From Pedobacter riviphilus (GTDB lineage: Bacteria > Bacteroidota > Bacteroidia > Sphingobacteriales > Sphingobacteriaceae), in the NCBI RefSeq assembly GCF_014692875.1, contig NZ_CP061171.1, positions 4,526,001 through 4,590,000 of the forward strand: a stretch of DNA of 64,000 bases, given 5' to 3'. The notes below the pieces were generated by a model that was not told where the DNA came from, made no database searches, and was given only the letters and a program-made list of their open reading frames with translations. The translations under genes were made by a program, and so were the position numbers. Positions 37,453 through 44,895 of the stretch are shown here, piece by piece (position 1 is the stretch's first letter; the number at the start of each line of letters is the position of its first letter).

Positions 37453-38268
37453 ATGAAAACGCTTAAGAACCATGTGATTTTATTTGACAATGAGTGCCCA
37501 ATGTGTTATGCCTATACCAAAGCCTTTGTAAAAACAGGTATGTTGGCTCAAGATGGTCGTGAGGCCTACCAGGAAATGCCACAAAACATTTGCCCGCTGG
37601 TAGATAAGCAAAGGGTTGCCAATGAAATTGCACTCGTTAATACCGAAACAGGCGAAGTTACTTACGGCATCCAGAGTTTGTTCAAAATTATCGCAAACGC
37701 TATCCCCTTTTTTAAGCCTTTATTTTTGTTTAGTCCATTTGTTTACCTGATGCGTAAATTTTATGCATTTATTTCTTACAACCGTAAAGTGATTATTCCA
37801 GCTGCAGTTAAAGAAAACACAATACAGCCAACTTTTAAACTCCATTACCGCATTGCTTTTCTACTTTTAACCTGGGCTATTACTGCTTATATATTAACAG
37901 ATTATGAGCATCTGCTTACCGATTTTGTACCGTTAGGTAGTAGATACCGCGAATACTTAATTTGTGGCGGCCAGCTATTTTTCCAAGGCGCAATTATTAG
38001 CTTTTATAGAAAAGAAAAGCTTTGGGATTACTTGGGGAATATGATGACCATTTCTTTCGCAGGTTCACTTTTACTCTTGCCTATTATAATTCTGGCAAAA
38101 TATGTCAGCTTTCTGCCTTTATTTTTTCTGCTGTATTTTCTAATGGTTGCGGGACTGATGTTTTTAGCGCATATCCGAAGAAGTAAATTATTAAAGCTAG
38201 GTTGGTTGATGAGTGTTACCTGGGCGCTTTACCGCTTAATTGTTTTGAGTTTAATCTTAATTTTATAA
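37453..38268 (+). CDS. DCC1-like thiol-disulfide oxidoreductase fused to membrane domain
   Basis: A 271-residue protein. The first part is a DCC (DUF393) thioredoxin-like domain: VILFDNECPMCYAYTKAF with the C15-x-x-C18 pair. From about residue 128 the protein has five to six hydrophobic segments ending LYRLIVLSLILIL. DCC proteins are predicted thiol oxidoreductases. The fusion puts the Cys pair at the membrane face. A TTG..TATCTTTC pair at 37392-37419 may be the promoter. The stop overlaps the next start (TAATG), so both are coupled. Confidence 0.8.
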   Translation: MKTLKNHVILFDNECPMCYAYTKAFVKTGMLAQDGREAYQEMPQNICPLVDKQRVANEIALVNTETGEVTYGIQSLFKIIANAIPFFKPLFLFSPFVYLMRKFYAFISYNRKVIIPAAVKENTIQPTFKLHYRIAFLLLTWAITAYILTDYEHLLTDFVPLGSRYREYLICGGQLFFQGAIISFYRKEKLWDYLGNMMTISFAGSLLLLPIIILAKYVSFLPLFFLLYFLMVAGLMFLAHIRRSKLLKLGWLMSVTWALYRLIVLSLILIL

Positions 38269-39239
38269 TGATCATGAAATACGGAAAAATTATACTGGCC
38301 GGAGGAAATGGTTATTTGGGCGGTGTATTGGCGCAATATTTTAGCAGTCTGGCTGATGAGGTGATCATTCTGGCCAGAAAACCACAAGCCAAAACGGGCA
38401 ATATTAAAACGTTGGTATGGGATGGTAAAACCATAGATGAGTGGAGCCAAAGCTTGAAAGGTGCTGATCTCTTGGTTAACCTTTGCGGTAAAAATGTAAA
38501 CTGCAGGTACACCGAAAAAAACAAAAAAGAAATTTTTGATTCAAGATTGATCCCCACGCATTTACTGGGCAAAGCGATTGAGGAAATGGAAAATCCACCA
38601 AAACTTTGGATCAATATTACTTCTGCCACTATATATCGTCATGCGGAAGACCATTCTCAAGATGAGTTAACAGGCGAAATCGGTGAGGGTTTTTCTATTG
38701 AAGTTTGCAAAGCCTGGGAAAATAACTTTTTTGAAACCAATACGCCCAATACCCGAAAAATAGCCCTTAGAATGGGTATTGTTTTAGGTATTAAAGATGG
38801 TGCGTTTCCTCGCTTACTTAACCTGGTCAAACTGGGCATGGGTGGTAAACAGGGCAATGGCGAACAGTATGTAAGCTGGGTGCACGAGTTAGATGCCGCA
38901 GGCAGTATTGAATGGTTACTGAACCACAATGAGATTGAAGGCATAATAAACTGTACCGCACCCGAGCCAATTAAAAACCACCTGTTTATGCACAGCATCA
39001 GAAAAGCCTATGGCATCAGCTTTGGCTTGCCTGCTCCAGCCTGGCTACTGGCCATAGGCGCAAAAATAATCGGAACGGAAACGGAACTGATTTTAAAAAG
39101 CAGGTGGGTTAAACCAGCAGTACTCCTAAATAGTGGATTTGATTTTAAATACGGAAAAATTGATGAGGCGATGAGCGCGCTAAGTGCGAAGCAGAAAGAC
39201 CAAAACAAAAGGCAAGGTGCGGTGAGCAGGGTCAGATAG
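38268..39239 (+). CDS. TIGR01777 family NAD-dependent epimerase-like oxidoreductase
   Basis: The chosen ATG at 38268 overlaps the previous stop and gives 323 residues (MIMKYGKIILAGGNGYLGGVLAQYF). GGNGYLGG is the Rossmann motif. LVNLCGKNVNCRYTEKNKKEIFDSRL and WINITSATIYRH are signatures of TIGR01777 proteins (YfcH-like), and a DUF1731 tail follows. The reaction is unknown. It is translationally coupled to the DCC membrane protein and 25 bases ahead of an SRPBCC gene, so the three may form one unit. Confidence 0.88.
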   Translation: MIMKYGKIILAGGNGYLGGVLAQYFSSLADEVIILARKPQAKTGNIKTLVWDGKTIDEWSQSLKGADLLVNLCGKNVNCRYTEKNKKEIFDSRLIPTHLLGKAIEEMENPPKLWINITSATIYRHAEDHSQDELTGEIGEGFSIEVCKAWENNFFETNTPNTRKIALRMGIVLGIKDGAFPRLLNLVKLGMGGKQGNGEQYVSWVHELDAAGSIEWLLNHNEIEGIINCTAPEPIKNHLFMHSIRKAYGISFGLPAPAWLLAIGAKIIGTETELILKSRWVKPAVLLNSGFDFKYGKIDEAMSALSAKQKDQNKRQGAVSRVR

Positions 39240-39264
39240 CAAAAAGACTAAAAGGAATAAGCAT

Positions 39265-39714
39265 ATGCCTATAATCATATTAAAAACATTGATTAATGCG
39301 CCAATCGAGCATTGCTTTGATCTATCTAGAAATATCGATCTCCACTTACAATCGATGAAAGCTTCTGGAGAAAATGCAATAGCTGGAAAAAAGACTGGTT
39401 TGATCAATTTACATGAATCGGTTACCTGGCGAGCCAAGCATTTTGGTATTCCATTCGAAATGACAAATAAGATCAGTAAAATGGAATACCCAACATTTTT
39501 TGTAGACGAGATGGTTAAAGGTCCCTTTAAAAAACTCCATCACCAACACCAGTTTAAAATAATGGGTTCTCAGACAGAAATGACCGATATTTTCGAGTTT
39601 CAGGCACCGCTTGGCTTATTAGGCTGGCTTGTAGAAAAAATATTTCTTAAAAATTATATGTTAAAGCTCATTGAGAAAAGAAATAAGGTAATCAAACTTC
39701 AAGCTGAAAGGTAA
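39265..39714 (+). CDS. SRPBCC-fold protein
   Basis: A 149-residue protein of the START/Bet v1-like fold. INAPIEHCFDLSRNIDLHLQSM at the start and DIFEFQAPLGLLGWLVEKIFLKNYMLKLIEKRNKVIK at the end match the group found beside TIGR01777 oxidoreductases. It probably binds a hydrophobic ligand. A convergent terminator follows at 39751-39783. Confidence 0.82.
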   Translation: MPIIILKTLINAPIEHCFDLSRNIDLHLQSMKASGENAIAGKKTGLINLHESVTWRAKHFGIPFEMTNKISKMEYPTFFVDEMVKGPFKKLHHQHQFKIMGSQTEMTDIFEFQAPLGLLGWLVEKIFLKNYMLKLIEKRNKVIKLQAER

Positions 39715-39750
39715 GATGTATTATAAACTAACTGCATCTTGGATTTTAAT

Positions 39751-39783
39751 AAAAAACCCTGAAGCAAGTTCAGGGTTCAGTTT
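39751..39783. terminator. Bidirectional terminator
   Basis: The perfect 9-bp stem AACCCTGAA (39755-39763) / TTCAGGGTT (39769-39777) with a 5-base loop is flanked by A6 on the left and a T-rich CAGTTTTATTT on the right. It serves the SRPBCC gene on the plus strand and the DUF4834 gene on the minus strand. Confidence 0.85.
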
Positions 39784-40031
39784 TATTTCACTTCTTCGTA
39801 GTCTACGAAGTCGCCGAGTTTATCTGTTTTACTTTGATCGGGTTTTGGAGGCATATAATCTATCGAAATAGAGCCTTCAGGTTTTGACCGTCTTTGTTGT
39901 TGCTGTCCTGTAGCCTGACTTTGCATTTTGCTGGCCAGGTTATTAAACAGCATTGGCAGAATTAACCTAATCAACATTCTGATCAGCCAAAGTACCAATA
40001 TTGTGATGAAAATGAATTTTACTAATGCCAT
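39783..40031 (-). CDS. DUF4834 family protein
   Basis: An 82-residue protein with an amino-terminal membrane helix (LVKFIFITILVLWLIRMLIRLILPMLF), a glutamine/arginine-rich linker and an acidic end GDFVDYEEVK. This layout is that of DUF4834, small Bacteroidota membrane proteins of unknown function. Confidence 0.82.
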   Translation of the reverse strand: MALVKFIFITILVLWLIRMLIRLILPMLFNNLASKMQSQATGQQQQRRSKPEGSISIDYMPPKPDQSKTDKLGDFVDYEEVK

Positions 40032-40155
40032 TCTTTAAATTACTGTTGTTACAAATATAGACGTCATAAAATTTATTTTGTTACTTTTTCTGCCTTTAAT
40101 TGCAATTTGATTACAATATAATACGTAAATAAGCCAAAAAGGTTTTATATCCCTA

Positions 40156-40353
40156 TTAATCTTCAACTATTTCAGCTACGCGGCCAACCTGACCATCTTC
40201 GAGCCTCACTTTTATCCCTCTGGAATGAAATGCTGATGAAGTAAGCAGATCTTTCACCACGCCATAAGTGATGTTTCCAGATCGCTGATCTTTCTTCAAA
40301 ATAATTCCGACCTCTAGCCCCGGATAAATATCTTTTCTGTTTTGCCCGTCCAT
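40156..40353 (-). CDS. YwbE family protein
   Basis: A 65-residue protein matching YwbE over its whole length: IYPGLEVGIILKKDQRSGNITYGVVKDLLTSS and SRGIKVRLEDGQVGRVAEI. The family is a small beta-rich protein of unknown function, widely conserved. It stands alone between the DUF4834 and DUF3472 genes. Confidence 0.9.
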   Translation of the reverse strand: MDGQNRKDIYPGLEVGIILKKDQRSGNITYGVVKDLLTSSAFHSRGIKVRLEDGQVGRVAEIVED

Positions 40354-40409
40354 TGTGCTGTAATTAAGATGATGATGAAAATTTCAAAATTCCATAATTA
40401 TTTTGAATG

Positions 40410-41702
40410 TTAAGGTAATTTACTAAAATCTATTTCAGGTTTCTTACCTGTAGTACTTCTGGTAAAGATTTTTCTTGGTGTGGTATAATCGTTAAAAAAG
40501 CCACCATTTTTTAAATAAAAGGCACCCTTATCTACTCCTCCCTGGTAATCCATCCGATATCCTTTTGCTCCTGTATTGTCGGTAGTAAAGCGCGCAGATT
40601 TTAATTCAGTCCACGTTCCTTTATCATCGCAGATCCATTGGTTATCAAAGAAAACTTTTCGCGATAGATCGCCCTGTACAGGAGAGAAATTTTCTAAAAA
40701 GGAATGGAAGCGTTTTAAATAGGTTTTAGTTTGCGGCCTGGTAAAACTGGCAATCAGTTGCCATTTATTGGTTTCAGGGGCAAAGAAATAGGCCGTATAT
40801 GTGGTTAGGCTATCTTTTCCAGGTACACCATGCAACAAGAATTTATAGGTGTTTCCTGCTTTCCACATGTAGTTCAGGTAGCTCTGGCCTCCAGCACCTT
40901 CGTTACCAAATTCTCCCGTGTGTACGCCTTCGCCTTTCTTAAGCATTTTAATTTTATGCGATTCTGGAATACTTTTAGGATCGTCGGTATTGAAAGGGCT
41001 CCATACCGAAAACAGGATATGCCGTTCGGTTGGACTATTTACCTGCATACCGAAATAGCCTTCACCAAATCCGTTCGCCATAAAATAAGAACCTAAGATA
41101 TCTTCGCCCTTTGGTACAGTTACTTCGTTATAATACCACGCTGCATTTACATTTTCAGGTTGCTGATAGTTCAGGTGAACCGACGGCCCGCGTCTGCCCC
41201 AATGAAAAAAGTTGCCTTCATTGTTTTTAACGTAAGCTGTTTTGCCTTCGGTAGCTGTCCCGCCAATAGATAAGGTTTCTATCGAAGGAAATCTGCCTGC
41301 ACTTTTGCTTATTCCTTTAATCGTTAAGGCTATATAACCTGTATCTTTAATTGTCCACTCGCCAATTTTACCGTCAAATGGCTTGGTTTCATCGAAACTC
41401 ACCTTTTTAGATTGGTTGTTGATGGCGAATTCCAGAACTGATTGCCCATCGACCAAAGGTTTATCGCTTAATGATACCGTTATGGTACCAGGTTTAGAAA
41501 CTCTAAAATAGGCTGTAAAATATTCTTTCGGATCAGACCAGTTTACAATTCCCCTGTTGGATAATGTTCTTTCTGAATCCTCATGTAAAGAACTGTAGGC
41601 ATTACCTCCAAGTGGGAGGGAAATGGCTGTAATATTTTGGGCATAACTTTTTAGCCCCATTACGCCGAGTACGATCAGCGTGACTAGTTTTAGGGATTTC
41701 AT
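40410..41702 (-). CDS. DUF3472 domain protein, exported
   Basis: The ATG at 41702 (MKSLKLVTLIVLGVMGLKSYAQ) gives a clean signal peptide and 430 residues. An ATG eleven codons upstream is also open. The mature protein starts with a DUF5077-like beta domain (SLPLGGNAYSSLHEDSERT, about 25-150) and continues with DUF3472 (WYYNEVTVPKGEDILGSYFMANGFGEGYFGMQVNS, about 190-400). The family is secreted and possibly carbohydrate-related. The function is not known. Confidence 0.85.
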   Translation of the reverse strand: MKSLKLVTLIVLGVMGLKSYAQNITAISLPLGGNAYSSLHEDSERTLSNRGIVNWSDPKEYFTAYFRVSKPGTITVSLSDKPLVDGQSVLEFAINNQSKKVSFDETKPFDGKIGEWTIKDTGYIALTIKGISKSAGRFPSIETLSIGGTATEGKTAYVKNNEGNFFHWGRRGPSVHLNYQQPENVNAAWYYNEVTVPKGEDILGSYFMANGFGEGYFGMQVNSPTERHILFSVWSPFNTDDPKSIPESHKIKMLKKGEGVHTGEFGNEGAGGQSYLNYMWKAGNTYKFLLHGVPGKDSLTTYTAYFFAPETNKWQLIASFTRPQTKTYLKRFHSFLENFSPVQGDLSRKVFFDNQWICDDKGTWTELKSARFTTDNTGAKGYRMDYQGGVDKGAFYLKNGGFFNDYTTPRKIFTRSTTGKKPEIDFSKLP

Positions 41703-41779
41703 TTGATGATTTTTAGATAACTTATTGAACTGCAATTCTAACTCAAATTATCTAAAAATCAATCTTTAAAACCAAATCG

Positions 41780-43822
41780 TTACTTGCCGAATTTTTCGTT
41801 GAACATTTTCTCTAGGGCAAACATTTCATCGCGCAGTTTTGCTGCCTGTAAAAAGTCCATGTCTTTTGCTGCTTTTTGCATATCCTTACGGGTTGTATCG
41901 ATTGCCCTTTGCAGCTCAGCTTTACCCATGTACTGTACAATTGGATCTGCTGCAATACTGATTTCTGCATTTTCAACGTAAGCCCTTGCTTTATTATCAC
42001 TAGCTTTTTGCGAGAAATCAAGTACTGAAGTCTGTTCTAAAATGGCTTCTCTCGATTTTCCGACCGTTTTTGGGGTAATGCCATTTTCAAGGTTGTAAGC
42101 AATCTGTATATCTCTACGCCTGTTCGTTTCAGAGATGGTTTTTTCCATACTTTCCGTAATGCCATCAGCATACATAATTACACGGCCCTTATCGTTACGG
42201 GCCGCACGGCCGATGGTTTGGATGAGCGATTTTTCAGACCGTAAGAAACCTTCTTTATCTGCATCTAGAATAGCAACCAAGGTAACCTCTGGCAAATCCA
42301 AGCCTTCACGTAAAAGGTTAATGCCCACCAATACATCAAATTCTCCTAAACGTAAACCACGAAGAATTTCTACGCGTTCAAGGGTTTTAATTTCTGAGTG
42401 GATATACCTGGTTTTGATGTTTAAGCGATCAAGATATTTTGTCAATTCTTCAGCCATGCGCTTGGTTAGCGTAGTAACCAGAATACGTCCGCCATCTTTT
42501 ATGGTAATGTCTATTTCATCTAAAAGATCATCAACCTGGTTAATGGCAGGCCTAATCTCTATAACAGGGTCTAATAATCCGGTTGGCCTAATTACCTGCT
42601 CCACCACCACACCTTCTGATTTTTCCAACTCATATTCGGCTGGAGTAGCGCTTACATAAATGGTTTGTGGTGCAAGGGCTTCGAATTCGTTAAAGTTCAA
42701 AGGTCGGTTATCAAGTGCAGCCGGCAAACGGAAACCATATTCAACCAAAGATAATTTCCTCGATCTATCTCCACCATACATAGCCCTAATCTGCGGAACG
42801 GTAACGTGACTTTCGTCAATTACCATTAAATAATCATCAGGAAAATAATCCAGCAAACAGAAAGGGCGCATGCCTGGCTGTCTGCCATCAAAGAAACGAG
42901 AATAGTTTTCGATACCTGAGCAATAACCTAATTCTTTCATCATTTCGATATCGAAATTGGTCCGCTCTTCTAGTCTTTTAGCTTCCAATAAGTGTCTATC
43001 GGCAATCAATTGGTTCTTACGGATTTCCAGTTCTTCCTGTATACCCCAGATCGAGGAATTAAACCTATCTTTCGGGGTAACGAAAAGGTTGGCCGGATAA
43101 ATGGCCATATCTTCTAATTTTTCTATCGTTTTTCCAGAAACCGGATCAATAGAAGAAAGTTCTTCAATATCATCACCGAAAAAAGAAATGCGGTAAGCGT
43201 GATCAAGATAGGCTGGAAAAATATCTACCGTATCGCCTTTAACCCTAAAGGTTCCGCGTTTAAAGTCTGTTGTGGTTCTGGAATATAAAATCTCAACTAA
43301 GTTATGCAAAAATGCATTCCTCGAAATCCTTAAGCCCACACCAAAACGGAAAACCATCCGCGAAAAATCTTCCGGATTGCCCATACCATAAATACAGGAG
43401 ATGGATGATACCACGATAATATCACGCCTACCGCTCATTAACGAAGAAGTAGTGCGTAACCGGAGTTTTTCAATCTCTTCGTTTATGCTCAAGTCTTTTT
43501 CGATATAAGTATTGCTTGATGCGATAAAAGCTTCTGGCTGATAGTAATCGTAATAAGAAACAAAATAATTCACCGAGTTTTCAGGGAAGAAATTTTTGAA
43601 CTCGCCATAAAGCTGCGCTGCCAAAGTTTTATTGTGACTCAAAATCAGGGTAGGTTTTTGCGTCTGCTCAATCACATTGGCTATCGTAAATGTTTTTCCA
43701 GATCCCGTAACGCCTAATAAAGTTTGATAATGTTCGTTGGCATTTACGCCATCTACCAATTGTTTTATCGCGTTTGGCTGATCTCCGGTAGGTTGATATT
43801 CTGAGGTGATTTTAAATTTCAT
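41780..43822 (-). CDS. uvrB: Excinuclease ABC subunit B
   Basis: A 680-residue helicase-fold protein of the normal UvrB length. Walker A GVTGSGKT is at residues 37-44. The beta-hairpin YYDYYQPEAFIASSNTYIEKD follows at about 90-112, and IDESHVT is the Walker B box. TTLTKRMAEELTKYL, VGINLLREGLDLPEV and QTIGRAARN are helicase motifs. A UVR motif that binds UvrC closes the protein (about 640-675). It verifies damage in nucleotide excision repair with UvrA and UvrC. No uvrA or uvrC lies nearby. Confidence 0.98.
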   Translation of the reverse strand: MKFKITSEYQPTGDQPNAIKQLVDGVNANEHYQTLLGVTGSGKTFTIANVIEQTQKPTLILSHNKTLAAQLYGEFKNFFPENSVNYFVSYYDYYQPEAFIASSNTYIEKDLSINEEIEKLRLRTTSSLMSGRRDIIVVSSISCIYGMGNPEDFSRMVFRFGVGLRISRNAFLHNLVEILYSRTTTDFKRGTFRVKGDTVDIFPAYLDHAYRISFFGDDIEELSSIDPVSGKTIEKLEDMAIYPANLFVTPKDRFNSSIWGIQEELEIRKNQLIADRHLLEAKRLEERTNFDIEMMKELGYCSGIENYSRFFDGRQPGMRPFCLLDYFPDDYLMVIDESHVTVPQIRAMYGGDRSRKLSLVEYGFRLPAALDNRPLNFNEFEALAPQTIYVSATPAEYELEKSEGVVVEQVIRPTGLLDPVIEIRPAINQVDDLLDEIDITIKDGGRILVTTLTKRMAEELTKYLDRLNIKTRYIHSEIKTLERVEILRGLRLGEFDVLVGINLLREGLDLPEVTLVAILDADKEGFLRSEKSLIQTIGRAARNDKGRVIMYADGITESMEKTISETNRRRDIQIAYNLENGITPKTVGKSREAILEQTSVLDFSQKASDNKARAYVENAEISIAADPIVQYMGKAELQRAIDTTRKDMQKAAKDMDFLQAAKLRDEMFALEKMFNEKFGK

Positions 43823-44044
43823 GGGTATATCAAACTTAGTTAAAATTGATCTTTAAATCAATTTTAATGTTCTCTCCTCCGCTTATAAAAACATAAACGG
43901 CTGGGAGGAAATATACGGTTTAAGCCGCAAAGAGTAAAACAGGCTAAAGTCAGGAAAATTAGTAATTATGCGTTTTCATCTATTATCTAAATACAATAAG
44001 CTATAAAACAAAAATTGAGCATAAGCTCTACAAAAGGATATCAA

Positions 44045-44081
44045 TGTTGTAAATCAAAAGTTATACTTTTGATTTACAACA
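44045..44081. repeat. 17-bp perfect inverted repeat with 3-base loop
   Basis: The arms TGTTGTAAATCAAAAGT (44045-44061) and its exact complement (44065-44081) flank TAT. The recognisable part of the DUF4143 remnant begins directly behind the right arm. It could be the mark of the event that cut the gene, or a REP-like hairpin. Confidence 0.85.
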
Positions 44082-44082
44082 C

Positions 44083-44660
44083 AAAAGCATACATTTTTTA
44101 AATGGGAACCTATTTAATGGCGAATCGTTTGCAAGATCGTTAGGCGTTAGTGCACCAACCGTTAACAGGTATCTAGATTTTTTAGAGGGAGGTTTTTTGA
44201 TCAGAAGATTACAACCATGGTTTGTTAATGCAAAAAAACGTCTGGTTAAATCATCAAAAACATATACCAGAGACACAGGGATTCTTCATAGGTTATTAAA
44301 TATCCCCAGCTATAGTGACTTATTTGGCCATCCAGGAATAGGAGCTTCTTGGGAAGGCTACGTAGTTGAACAGATTTATCAAATAAAAGAAAAACAAACA
44401 GAACTTTTTTTTATCGGACTCAAAGAGGGGCAGAATGCGATTTGGTTCTTGTACAGGGAATTACACCACTTGCATGTATCGAAATTAAATTATCAAATGC
44501 GCCAACAGTATCTCAAGGTTTTATAAACTGCACCAAAGATCTTGAACCAAAGTACAAATATATTATCACTCCAAAAAGCGAAACTTACCTATCTTCAAAT
44601 GATATAACGGTAACAAACCTGAAGAATTTTCTATTGGATATTTTACCTCAGATACAATAA
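44083..44660 (+). pseudogene. Truncated, frameshifted AAA-type ATPase with DUF4143
   Basis: The frame starting after the inverted repeat reads NGNLFNGESFARSLGVSAPTVNRYL, then RRLQPWFVNAKKRLVKSSKTYTRDTG and GASWEGYVVEQIYQ. These are the winged-helix and nuclease-like parts of DUF4143, the carboxy half of a large family of Bacteroidota ATPases. The whole P-loop ATPase half (about 200 residues) is missing. At the run of eight T at about 44405-44412 the frame shifts; dropping one T restores FYRTQRGAECDLVLVQGITPL and then IEIKLSNAP, which continues to the TAA at 44658-44660. It is therefore broken at both ends. Confidence 0.88.
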
Positions 44661-44689
44661 GATCCCCGTTGAAATTCAACGGGGATCTT
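44659..44689 (+). terminator. Hairpin after the DUF4143 remnant
   Basis: A 15-bp stem (AAGATCCCCGTTGAA with its complement) with a single unpaired base in the middle starts within the stop codon. The T-run is short (TTCTCC), so it may be a weak terminator. Confidence 0.65.
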
Positions 44690-44789
44690 CTCCATCGTCG
44701 TCACCCTGAATTCATTTCAGGGTCTTTATCACGTCTGAGCTATACACAATCCTTTCCACAAGCTACGATTGACAGATTCCAAGAGCGAT

Positions 44790-44875
44790 CGTCATTCTCG
44801 CGAAAGCGAGAATCTTAATACCACCTACAAATACTACTAAGGCATTACGATTTCCAATCAAGTTGGGAATGACGA
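44790..44875 (+). repeat. REP-like element, family A (two hairpins)
   Basis: CGTCATTCTCGCG...CGAGAATCTTAA (44790-44818) is followed by GCATTACGATTTCC and TTGGGAATGACGA (ending at 44875). The stem changes are compensated (TCTCGC with GCGAGA), which suggests selection for the hairpin. It lies past the 3' end of the M1 peptidase gene. Confidence 0.85.
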
Positions 44876-44895
44876 TTGCTCAGGATATAATGCGG

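Noticed and set aside
42135..42659. 174-codon open frame opposite uvrB
   Set aside because: Antisense shadow of a highly conserved gene; composition rich in Ser and Arg as expected from the complement.
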